Source of the DNA: Bacteroidota bacterium | GTDB taxonomy: Bacteria > Bacteroidota > Bacteroidia > Flavobacteriales > Weeksellaceae | Length of the DNA stretch: 39,341 bases | NCBI GenBank assembly: GCA_023457935.1 | Contig: JAEXBA010000089.1 | Span: 1 to 39,341, forward strand | Reading direction: 5' to 3' | Part shown: positions 14,985 through 21,702 of the stretch, piece after piece | Layout: every line of letters starts with the position of its first letter | How positions within the stretch are numbered: the first letter of the stretch is position 1 | Notes under the pieces: generated by a model | What the model was told of the DNA's origin: nothing | The model's input: only the letters and a program-made list of their open reading frames with translations | Databases searched by the model: none | Translations under genes and position numbers: made by a program

Positions 14985-16565
14985 CTATTTTATCAGTTTT
15001 TTTACTTCTTCGAGGTCGTCAATTTCATCTACCGTTTTGTCTTTCCTCCAACGCAAAATACGTGGAAAACGCAGCGCTACTCCACTTTTATGGCGTTTGC
15101 TGAAACCGATTCCTTCAAACGCAATTTCAAAAACAAGTTCAGGTTTTACCGTTCTGACCGGACCGAATTTTTCGATGGCGTTTTTGGTCACAAAACGGCT
15201 GACTTCCATAATTTCTTTGTCCGTTAAACCGGAATAAGCCTTTGCAATGGTGACGAGTTTGTCCTCATTTTTTACGGCAAAAGTATAATCGGTGTAATAG
15301 GAACTTCGGCGGCCGCTTCCTTTTTGGGCATAAATCAAAACCGCATCAATGGTTAAAGGATCGATTTTCCATTTCCACCAGTCACCTTTTTTTCTTCCGG
15401 AATGATACACGGAATTCTGCTGTTTCAGCATTAAACCTTCACTGTTGATTTCACGTGCATTTTGCCGGATTGAATCCAGCTCTTGCCAGTTTTCGAATTT
15501 TATTTTTTCGGAAATCTTAATTTTTTCTGTCGGCTGGTTATTCAACAGTTCTTCGAGCATGGCGCGTCTTCCGCTCATTTCTTTTTCGCGCAAATCAGTC
15601 CCTTCCAACTCAATTAAATCATACACAAAAACTTCGACGGGAATTTCTTCGAGCATTTTTTTGGTGATGTTTTTTCGGTTCAGACGTTTCTGCAATTCAT
15701 TGAAATTTAAAACGTCCCCATTTTTAACAGCCAAAATTTCTCCATCCAAAACAAAACTTCCCTGCATATTCTGAATTACTTCCACCACTTCCGGAAATTG
15801 AGCCGTCACCAGTTCTTCACCGCGGCTCCAGATAAAAACCTCATCATTTCGGCGAATAATCTGTCCGCGAATTCCGTCCCATTTGTATTCAACCAACCAT
15901 TCATCGGGATTTCCGAGTTCTTCAGGATTTTTTTCAAGCGGATAAGCCAGACAAAACGGATAAGGTTTTGAATTGTCGGTGTTTGCAATTTCCCCGGAAA
16001 TCAGTTCAGAAAAAGTGATGCTTTCGACATCCCAGGTTCCCATAATGCTGTGCATTAACGCGGAAGGTTGGTTTCCGGAAAATTTCGCTAAAGCGTTCAC
16101 CAACATTTTATGAGAAACTCCGATTCTGAAACTGCCGCCAATTAATTTATTGAAAATCAAGCGCTCCGTAACATCGAGTCCGTTCCAGGAACTGGTTACG
16201 AATTCCTTTTTTTCGGCTTCGTTTTTATCTTTCAGTTCCAGAATTTCAGTCATCCATTCTGAAAGTGTTTTTTCGATTTTTTGAGTAGGAGGTGGTAAAA
16301 TCAATGCTAAAGTTTCACCTAAATCTCCTACCGAGGAATAACTTTCAACAAAAAGCCAATAAGGAATTCCTGTGATTTCCAGAGCCCAATCTTTCATGAG
16401 ATTAGTATTGACAGGACGTTTCGGGCGTTTTCCGGTAAATAACGAAATGAACCACAGTTTGTCTTTTTCCGGCGCACGTTCCAGATAATCGATGATGGCA
16501 TCGATTTTTGCGTTGGTCTTGTTCGTGCTTTCCAAAGCGGAAATAAGTGTGGCGAAGTTTTTCAT
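14985..16565 (-). CDS. ATP-dependent DNA ligase
   Basis: A 526-aa ligase. The N-terminal DNA-binding domain (about 1-200) ends with the adenylation domain. Motif I is EYKWDGIRGQ with the AMP-accepting Lys228, motif III includes FVLDGEILA, motif IV is EGLMLKQ and motif V is WWKWKI. A C-terminal OB domain (about 420-526) has GSGRRSSYYTDYTFAV. The enzyme uses ATP to seal nicks. It is the ligase for which the LADDR proteins are named, and the length and domain order fit. The ATG abuts the exonuclease stop with no gap, so coupling is likely. A 120-bp repeat element separates it from the helicase. Confidence 0.95.
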   Translation of the reverse strand: MKNFATLISALESTNKTNAKIDAIIDYLERAPEKDKLWFISLFTGKRPKRPVNTNLMKDWALEITGIPYWLFVESYSSVGDLGETLALILPPPTQKIEKTLSEWMTEILELKDKNEAEKKEFVTSSWNGLDVTERLIFNKLIGGSFRIGVSHKMLVNALAKFSGNQPSALMHSIMGTWDVESITFSELISGEIANTDNSKPYPFCLAYPLEKNPEELGNPDEWLVEYKWDGIRGQIIRRNDEVFIWSRGEELVTAQFPEVVEVIQNMQGSFVLDGEILAVKNGDVLNFNELQKRLNRKNITKKMLEEIPVEVFVYDLIELEGTDLREKEMSGRRAMLEELLNNQPTEKIKISEKIKFENWQELDSIRQNAREINSEGLMLKQQNSVYHSGRKKGDWWKWKIDPLTIDAVLIYAQKGSGRRSSYYTDYTFAVKNEDKLVTIAKAYSGLTDKEIMEVSRFVTKNAIEKFGPVRTVKPELVFEIAFEGIGFSKRHKSGVALRFPRILRWRKDKTVDEIDDLEEVKKLIK

Positions 16566-17582
16566 TTATTCCTCTTCAATAATTTCTTTTTCCTTTTCTT
16601 CTTCGTCTTCGCCGTAAAGCGTTTCCACAACGTCGGACTGAATTCCGATTTCATTCAGATACTTTGAAAAAACAGCGGTTTGTCCGTGCGTTACATGAAC
16701 GAGTTCAGCTTCTGTTGCTTTTACTGCGGTTAAAAGTCCATTCCAATCTGCGTGATCGCTCACTGCAAAACCTGCATCTGCGCTTCTCCATCTTCTTGAG
16801 CCACGAACCTGCATCCAGCCGGAACAGATTGCAGTTGCTGCGTTCGGAATTTTGCGGATAATATTACTGTCGAGCAAAGCAGGCGGAAGAACGATGATTT
16901 CACCGTCCAAATGCGATTTATCTTCGAAAAAATTGGGAACTTCATAATCCGGAAGATTTATTCCGGCGTTTTCAAAAGCTTCATTGAGTTTTCCGATGGA
17001 ATAATGAACGTAAATTTTTCCCATTTCTTCCACCGCTTTCATGATGCGCTGCGCTTTTCCCAAAGAATAGCCGATGAACACTGAAGTTTTTCCGTTTTCG
17101 CGGTTTCGTAAAACCCAGTTCTGCAGATTTTTATTGATATCTTCAATGGAAAGCCAGTTGTAAATCGGCAAACCAAATGTGCTTTCTGTGACGAACTCAT
17201 TGCATTTTACGATTTCAAAAGGTGTGGAAAGTCCGTCATCCTGAATTTTATAATCGCCGGAAATTACTGCAACATAACCTTTATATTCCAAACGAATCTG
17301 CGCTGAACCGATGATGTGACCGGCAGGATGAAGCGAAACTTTTACGCCGTTGATATTTAAAACTTCACCGTATTCAACACTCTGAACTTTTATGTCCGGA
17401 GAAATTCGGCTTTGAAGAATGGGTTTGGTGAAATGGTGACACAGATATTTTTTCATTCCCCAACGCGCATGATCGGCGTGACCATGCGTAATAATTGCCA
17501 AATCTACTGGTCGCCACGGATCGATGTAGAATTTTCCTTTCGGGCAGTAAATTCCTTTGCTGGTGAATTGGACGAGTTTCAA
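16566..17582 (-). CDS. Ligase-associated DNA damage response exonuclease (MBL/beta-CASP)
   Basis: A metallo-beta-lactamase/beta-CASP nuclease of the Pso2/SNM1-like type, 338 aa from the start chosen here. The zinc motif THGHADHARWG lies at about residues 33-43 and further ligands are in PAGHIIGSAQI, SGDYK and SDHADW. No ATG precedes the domain. Two in-frame TTG codons are possible: 17609 (adds NLNFERNH) and 17582, which gives MKLVQFTSKGIYCPKG, the usual beginning of this family. The TTG at 17582 is preferred also because a -7 box overlaps 17607-17614. The C-terminus is a run of Glu and Lys (EDEEEKEKEIIEEE), unusual for the family. It is first in the repair operon, abutting the ligase. Confidence 0.9.
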   Translation of the reverse strand: MKLVQFTSKGIYCPKGKFYIDPWRPVDLAIITHGHADHARWGMKKYLCHHFTKPILQSRISPDIKVQSVEYGEVLNINGVKVSLHPAGHIIGSAQIRLEYKGYVAVISGDYKIQDDGLSTPFEIVKCNEFVTESTFGLPIYNWLSIEDINKNLQNWVLRNRENGKTSVFIGYSLGKAQRIMKAVEEMGKIYVHYSIGKLNEAFENAGINLPDYEVPNFFEDKSHLDGEIIVLPPALLDSNIIRKIPNAATAICSGWMQVRGSRRWRSADAGFAVSDHADWNGLLTAVKATEAELVHVTHGQTAVFSKYLNEIGIQSDVVETLYGEDEEEKEKEIIEEE

Positions 17583-17606
17583 GTGATTTCTTTCAAAGTT
17601 AAGATT

Positions 17607-17614
17607 CAAAATTA
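17607..17614 (-). promoter_or_regulatory. Possible -7 box for the DNA-repair operon
   Basis: Minus-strand TAATTTTG matches TAnnTTTG and sits in the T-rich tail of the preceding terminator. It would give an mRNA starting about 20 nt before the TTG at 17582. No TTG at -33 is seen. Confidence 0.4.
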
Positions 17615-17650
17615 AAAAAACTGCTTCAAGAGCTAGTCTGAAGCAGTTTT
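17613..17650 (-). terminator. Terminator of the 51-aa membrane protein gene
   Basis: A perfect 12-bp stem AAAACTGCTTCA/TGAAGCAGTTTT (arms 17617-17628 and 17639-17650) is followed by a T-run on the minus strand. Confidence 0.9.
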
Positions 17651-17668
17651 TAAACCAAATAAACTAAG

Positions 17669-17824
17669 TTATTCGGGTCTTACAGGAACTGTTTCACCGG
17701 TGTTCATTCCCTGAAACAAATCCGGGAATACTGCTGTAAAAATAAAGTAGAGAATAATCATCAGGACAATAAGTCCGATTGCAACTACTACTCCTTTCGG
17801 CGGTGTATTTTTTCCTGAAGCCAT
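17669..17824 (-). CDS. Small single-pass membrane protein (51 aa)
   Basis: The reading frame runs from ATG at 17824 to TAA at 17669 and encodes MASGKNTPPKG, then one long hydrophobic helix (VVVAIGLIVLMIILYFIFTAVF, about residues 12-33) and a short polar end with the motif MNTGETVPVRPE. There is no signal-peptide cleavage site, so it is predicted to be a membrane-anchored peptide with a small cytosolic N-terminus. It has its own strong terminator, which supports a real gene despite its size. No family was recognised. Confidence 0.7.
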   Translation of the reverse strand: MASGKNTPPKGVVVAIGLIVLMIILYFIFTAVFPDLFQGMNTGETVPVRPE

Positions 17825-17965
17825 AATTTATTTTTTAATGTTAAATCAAAAGTCTGCAATTTACCGGAAAGATGTATTACAGAATTCGGATACTGCATTT
17901 ATATTATTTCAACTTCATAAATCCGCTGACATAAAATTTGATATTTTTACTGAAATGCTTTATGG

Positions 17966-18424
17966 ATGAAATCTTATCTAATAATTCTGCTTTTTGCAGC
18001 TGTTTCATGTACAGTGAACACTTCAGGCAGGACAGAACTCGGTGAAACGCTTATAATATTGGGATTTCCGGCGAATGAAGACGGCACACCGAGTAAACTA
18101 CTGAAGTACCGTCTGGATAGAGCGCTCCAAATCTACCGTCAAGAACAGGTTTCCCACATTATTGTAACAGGTGGTGCGGTGCAGAATGACCACACTGAAG
18201 CTGAAGTAATGAAAACCTATCTGATGAAAAACGGCATTCCGGAAGAAAAAATCATTACAGAAACCAGAGCCAACAGCACTTTCGGAAACGCTTATTACAG
18301 CAGCAGAATCCTGAAAAAAATCAAAGCTAAAAATCCGGTTATTATAACTTCAGAAGAACATGAAGAACGCGCCGGAAAAACATTCTCGGTGTTTATTTCC
18401 GATTACCGCTTTCCCGACCGCTGA
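17966..18424 (+). CDS. YdcF/SanA-family (DUF218) lipoprotein
   Basis: A 152-aa protein. The type II signal peptide MKSYLIILLFAAVSC ends at Cys15. The DUF218 core contains ILGFPANEDGTPSKLLKYRLDRA (about 31-53), the IIVTGGAV strand (about 64-71), and the conserved sequence EAEVMKTYLMKNGIPEEKIITE with ANSTFGNA. Members (ElyC, SanA, YdcF) act in envelope biogenesis or may bind nucleotide derivatives; no activity is assigned. At 152 aa it is on the short side and may be trimmed at the C-terminus, where it ends soon after ITSEEHEERA. The predicted pruA promoter follows, so it is probably monocistronic. Confidence 0.85.
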   Translation: MKSYLIILLFAAVSCTVNTSGRTELGETLIILGFPANEDGTPSKLLKYRLDRALQIYRQEQVSHIIVTGGAVQNDHTEAEVMKTYLMKNGIPEEKIITETRANSTFGNAYYSSRILKKIKAKNPVIITSEEHEERAGKTFSVFISDYRFPDR

Positions 18425-18448
18425 TTTCCTTTTTTGGTTATAAAAGCG

Positions 18449-18456
18449 TATTTTTG
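18449..18456 (+). promoter_or_regulatory. -7 box upstream of pruA
   Basis: TATTTTTG matches TAnnTTTG and would start mRNA about 30 nt before the pruA ATG at 18494. Confidence 0.5.
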
Positions 18457-18493
18457 TAAGGTTTACACAGTAATTCAAATAAATTCCAATAAT

Positions 18494-20119
18494 ATGTCAA
18501 AAGCTATTTCTCAGGTTCCTTACGCTGTAAATGAACCGGTAAGAAGTTACGAGCCGGGATCTCCCGAAGTAAAATCGCTGATCGCCACATACAGGAAAAT
18601 GTGGAAAGAGAAAGTGGAAATCCCAATGTACATTGGCGACAAAGAAGTAAAAACAAAAAACAAAGTGCGGATTGAGTCTCCACAGGATCACAAACATGAT
18701 CTTGGTTTCTATTATCAGGGAGACATGAAGCACGTTGATCAGGCTATTGAAGCAGCTTTGGCTGCAAAGAAAGACTGGAATGCGCTTGGATGGGAACAGA
18801 GAGCTTCCATTTTCCTTAAAGCTGCAGAACTGTTAGCCGGCCCATACAGAGACCGTCTGAACGCTGCAACCATGATCGGACAGGGAAAAAATGTAATGCA
18901 GGCAGAAATTGATTCGGCTTGTGAATTTATTGATTTCCTTAGATTCAATGTTGAATTCATGACGGAAATGTACGCTGAGCAGCCGATTTCCAGCGAAGGA
19001 ATCTGGAACCGTTCCGAATACAGACCTTTGGAAGGCTTCTGTTTTGCAGTAACGCCTTTCAACTTTACCGCAATTGCCGGAAACCTGCCTTCTTGTATGG
19101 CAATGATGGGAAATGTTGTGGTTTGGAAACCTTCCCATTCTCAGGTTTATTCTGCACAGGTGATTATGGAAATCTTCAAGGAAGCGGGTCTTCCGGACGG
19201 TGTCATCAACCTGATTTATACTCCAGGAGCGGCAACAGCTGAAAAAGTACTTTCTCATCCTGATTTTGCGGGACTTCATTTTACAGGTTCAACTTCAGTG
19301 TTCCAGGGAATGTGGAAAATGATTGGTGACAACATTCACAATTACAAAACCTATCCAAGAATTGTAGGTGAAACCGGCGGAAAAGACTTCGTAATGGTTC
19401 ATCCGAGTGCCGATGCAGCAGCCGTTGCAACCGCTTTGGTAAGAGGCGCATTCGAATATCAGGGACAGAAATGTTCTGCAGCTTCAAGAGCTTATGTTCC
19501 GAAATCTTTGTGGAAAGACGTACAGAAAATTATGGGAGATCAGTTGAAAACCGTAAAAATGGGTTCTCCGGAAGATCCTTCCAACTTTGTGAATGCTGTA
19601 ATTCATAAAGCTTCATTCGATAAATGTAAAATGTATATCGACGCAGCCAAGAAAGACAAGGACGCAAAAGTAATTTTCGGCGGTAAATGCGACGACAAAA
19701 AAGGTTATTTTGTTGAACCTACTGTAATTGAGACTTCAAATCCTCAGTATTCATCAATGTGTGAGGAAATTTTCGGTCCAATTCTGACTGTTTATGTATA
19801 TGAAGACAAAAACTGGGCTGAAACACTGAAACTGGTAGATGAAACTTCACCTTATTCGCTTACAGGATCGATCTTCGCGAAAGACCGTTACGCGATTGAT
19901 GAAGCGTATCACGCTCTTGAAAACGCTGCCGGAAACTTCTACATCAACGACAAACCAACCGGAGCAGTTGTAGGACAGCAACCGTTTGGTGGTGCAAGAG
20001 CTTCCGGAACCAACGATAAAGCAGGTTCTAAAATGAATCTTCTCCGCTGGGTTTCTGTAAGATCTGTGAAAGAAACCTTCGTTTCCCCGAAAGACTATAA
20101 ATATCCTTTCCTTGGATAA
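18494..20119 (+). CDS. pruA: L-glutamate gamma-semialdehyde dehydrogenase (delta1-pyrroline-5-carboxylate dehydrogenase)
   Basis: A 541-aa aldehyde dehydrogenase of the P5CDH group, which oxidises glutamate semialdehyde to glutamate with NAD+ in proline degradation. Substrate-group signatures include FCFAVTPFNFTAIAGNLP. The catalytic Glu lies in VGETGGKDF and the nucleophile Cys in GQKCSAASRAYVP. The EEIFGP and FGGARASGTNDKAG motifs follow, as in bacterial and eukaryotic stand-alone P5CDH. The ATG at 18494 was chosen over the upstream GTG at 18434 because homologues begin near MSKAISQ and a -7 box lies between. It is monocistronic with its own terminator; a proline dehydrogenase gene is not present here. 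Confidence 0.96.
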   Translation: MSKAISQVPYAVNEPVRSYEPGSPEVKSLIATYRKMWKEKVEIPMYIGDKEVKTKNKVRIESPQDHKHDLGFYYQGDMKHVDQAIEAALAAKKDWNALGWEQRASIFLKAAELLAGPYRDRLNAATMIGQGKNVMQAEIDSACEFIDFLRFNVEFMTEMYAEQPISSEGIWNRSEYRPLEGFCFAVTPFNFTAIAGNLPSCMAMMGNVVVWKPSHSQVYSAQVIMEIFKEAGLPDGVINLIYTPGAATAEKVLSHPDFAGLHFTGSTSVFQGMWKMIGDNIHNYKTYPRIVGETGGKDFVMVHPSADAAAVATALVRGAFEYQGQKCSAASRAYVPKSLWKDVQKIMGDQLKTVKMGSPEDPSNFVNAVIHKASFDKCKMYIDAAKKDKDAKVIFGGKCDDKKGYFVEPTVIETSNPQYSSMCEEIFGPILTVYVYEDKNWAETLKLVDETSPYSLTGSIFAKDRYAIDEAYHALENAAGNFYINDKPTGAVVGQQPFGGARASGTNDKAGSKMNLLRWVSVRSVKETFVSPKDYKYPFLG

Positions 20120-20173
20120 TTGAAAATTGATAGTTGAAAGTTGAAAATTATTTAGCAACTTTTTAATAATATA

Positions 20174-20207
20174 AAATCCGTAGTTTTTCTGCGGATTTTT
20201 CTTTTGG
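20174..20207 (+). terminator. Terminator of pruA
   Basis: Stem AAATCCGTAG/CTGCGGATTT with a T5 loop (20174-20198) and a T-rich tail on the plus strand. Confidence 0.85.
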
Positions 20208-20306
20208 CTAACGGCCATTTGTTAAATGTTAAAGTTTGAAACTGAGGACTGTTCTGCATACATTTTGATTCTAAACCGCAGTTAATAAAAATGTAAAATA
20301 AAAATT

Positions 20307-20786
20307 ATGAAAAGAATTATTTTCCCTGTGCTTTTTGCAGGACTAACAATTACCGCATGTACAAAATCAGAAAAAACTTCAGATACCGTTGCTTCCTCTG
20401 CGGATTCAACCGCAATTGCGAGCGATGTACAAACTAATTCATCAACTGCAATACCAGCCGGAGACACTACGGAAAACTCAGTAGACTGGAACGGAACCTA
20501 TACCGGAACTCTTCCCTGCGCAAGTTGCCCGGGAATTGAGACCACACTTACACTTAATTCAGACAAAACCTATGAAATAAAAGAGGTGTATCAGGAGGAA
20601 AAAGACGGTAAATTTGACGAGAAAGGCAGTTTCTTGTTTGATGCAAGCGGTTCGTTCATCACACTTCAGGAGAAAGACAGTCCGAACGGCGGGCGCGTTT
20701 TCTTTGTTGGAGAAAACCAGATGTGGATGGTAAGCAAAGTAGGCGACAGATCGTTTAAAGATGAATATAAGCTTACGAAAAAATAG
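20307..20786 (+). CDS. NlpE-like copper-resistance/envelope lipoprotein
   Basis: A 159-aa protein beginning MKRIIFPVLFAGLTITAC, a lipoprotein signal with lipobox ITAC. A Ser/Thr-rich linker (about residues 19-58) leads to the NlpE N-terminal domain: NGTYTGTLPCASCPGIETTLTL, with the CxxC pair, then NSDKTYEIKEVY and the short beta-strands of a small barrel. NlpE proteins sense surface or copper stress at the outer membrane; here only the N-terminal domain is present, as in most Bacteroidota members. A possible promoter (TTTG at 20235-20238, TACATTTTG at 20259-20267) precedes it and a strong terminator follows. Confidence 0.88.
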   Translation: MKRIIFPVLFAGLTITACTKSEKTSDTVASSADSTAIASDVQTNSSTAIPAGDTTENSVDWNGTYTGTLPCASCPGIETTLTLNSDKTYEIKEVYQEEKDGKFDEKGSFLFDASGSFITLQEKDSPNGGRVFFVGENQMWMVSKVGDRSFKDEYKLTKK

Positions 20787-20805
20787 GTCAGAACGCTTTT
20801 ATAGC

Positions 20806-20846
20806 GAACCCTTTTGGTAATTTGATCTGAAAGGGTTCTTTTTTTG
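20806..20846 (+). terminator. Terminator of the NlpE-like gene
   Basis: Stem GAACCCTTT/AAAGGGTTC with a 16-nt loop followed by seven T on the plus strand. Confidence 0.88.
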
Positions 20847-20857
20847 GAATTTAATTT

Positions 20858-20865
20858 TATATTTG
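20858..20865 (+). promoter_or_regulatory. -7 box of the 62-aa lipoprotein gene
   Basis: TATATTTG matches TAnnTTTG, 22 bp before the ATG at 20888. Confidence 0.45.
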
Positions 20866-20887
20866 TCTGAACATCAAAATTACTATT

Positions 20888-21076
20888 ATGAAAAAACTAT
20901 TTGCAGCAGCAGTTCTGGGACTTTTGTTTCTTGGAAGCTGTGCCCAGAAAGAACAGAAACGCGAAGAATTCAAAGACGAATACAGCGCTGAACACATGAG
21001 AAATGTTCAGGGCGACTCCGCAGTTTCTGCAACCGCAGAAATCGACAGTACGCAAACCGTACAGGAAGCGGACTAA
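20888..21076 (+). CDS. Small lipoprotein of unknown function
   Basis: A 62-aa protein with signal peptide MKKLFAAAVLGLLFLGSC, lipobox LGSC. The mature part is about 44 polar residues (QKEQKREEFKDEYSAEHM..., rich in Glu, Asp, Gln and Ser) with no hydrophobic core, so it is probably a disordered lipid-anchored peptide. It is preceded by a -7 box and followed after 37 bp by the NTF2-like gene, with which it may be cotranscribed. No family was recognised. Confidence 0.75.
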   Translation: MKKLFAAAVLGLLFLGSCAQKEQKREEFKDEYSAEHMRNVQGDSAVSATAEIDSTQTVQEAD

Positions 21077-21113
21077 GCCAAAAACAAGATTTCAAAATAA
21101 TCTTGAAGTACCG

Positions 21114-21641
21114 ATGAAGAATATTTTTCTATTTGCTGTACTGTTCACATGTTTCCATTTCTGTAATGCTCAGTTGCGGACAGATGACAAAATTTATAAA
21201 GAAATCATGTCTAAAGACAGTCTTCTTTTTAATGTTGGATTCAATAAATGTGAGGTTTCGCAATTCGAAAATATTTTAGGCGATGATTTTGAATTTTTTC
21301 ATGACAAAAGCGGCGTTTCAGATAAACAGAAATTTCTAAGCGATTTTAAAAATGGTTTGTGCAAAAATCCCAAACCGTATTCGAAAAGGATTCTGTTAAA
21401 AAAAAGCGTCAAAATCTATCCTTTATACGATAACGGCTCTTTATACGGCGCTATTCAGGAAGGTGAACATCTTTTTTATGAAAAAGGCCAGCGAATTCCG
21501 GGAATTGCGAAATTTACGAGCACATGGCAAATCCAGAATAACGACTGGAAGCTGACGAAATCGCTCAGTTACGATCACCGGGAATACCTTACCAAAAAAG
21601 ATAACGATCTGAAGATTAATAAGGTTTTTGCTGAAGATTAA
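21114..21641 (+). CDS. Secreted NTF2-like (DUF4440/SnoaL-type) protein
   Basis: A 175-aa protein with signal peptide MKNIFLFAVLFTCFHFCNAQ. The mature domain begins with an amphipathic helix and has FENILGDDFEFFHDKSGVSDKQKFLSDFK, which matches the strand pattern of DUF4440. It ends with FTSTWQIQNNDWKLTKSLSYDHRE, a typical final strand set of the NTF2-like fold. The function of such periplasmic proteins is unknown. The frame is open further upstream (to 21003), but only the ATG at 21114 gives a signal peptide. A very strong bidirectional terminator follows 5 bp after the stop. Confidence 0.8.
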   Translation: MKNIFLFAVLFTCFHFCNAQLRTDDKIYKEIMSKDSLLFNVGFNKCEVSQFENILGDDFEFFHDKSGVSDKQKFLSDFKNGLCKNPKPYSKRILLKKSVKIYPLYDNGSLYGAIQEGEHLFYEKGQRIPGIAKFTSTWQIQNNDWKLTKSLSYDHREYLTKKDNDLKINKVFAED

Positions 21642-21645
21642 AAAC

Positions 21646-21680
21646 AATTTCGGCGGGCGCTTTGCGCCCGCCGAAATTTC
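21646..21680. terminator. Bidirectional terminator between convergent genes
   Basis: A perfect 15-bp stem, AATTTCGGCGGGCGC, with only a TTT loop (arms 21646-21660 and 21664-21678). T-rich tails exist on both strands, so it can stop both the NTF2-like gene and ppdK. Confidence 0.92.
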
Positions 21681-21702
21681 TTCCTATATAAAAATCTGTG
21701 TT

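Noticed and set aside
18434..18493. Upstream start for pruA
   Set aside because: The extension covers the probable promoter box and is not protein-like; ATG 18494 matches the usual N-terminus.
21003..21113. Upstream extension of the NTF2-like gene
   Set aside because: It overlaps the 62-aa lipoprotein gene in another frame and would bury the signal peptide.
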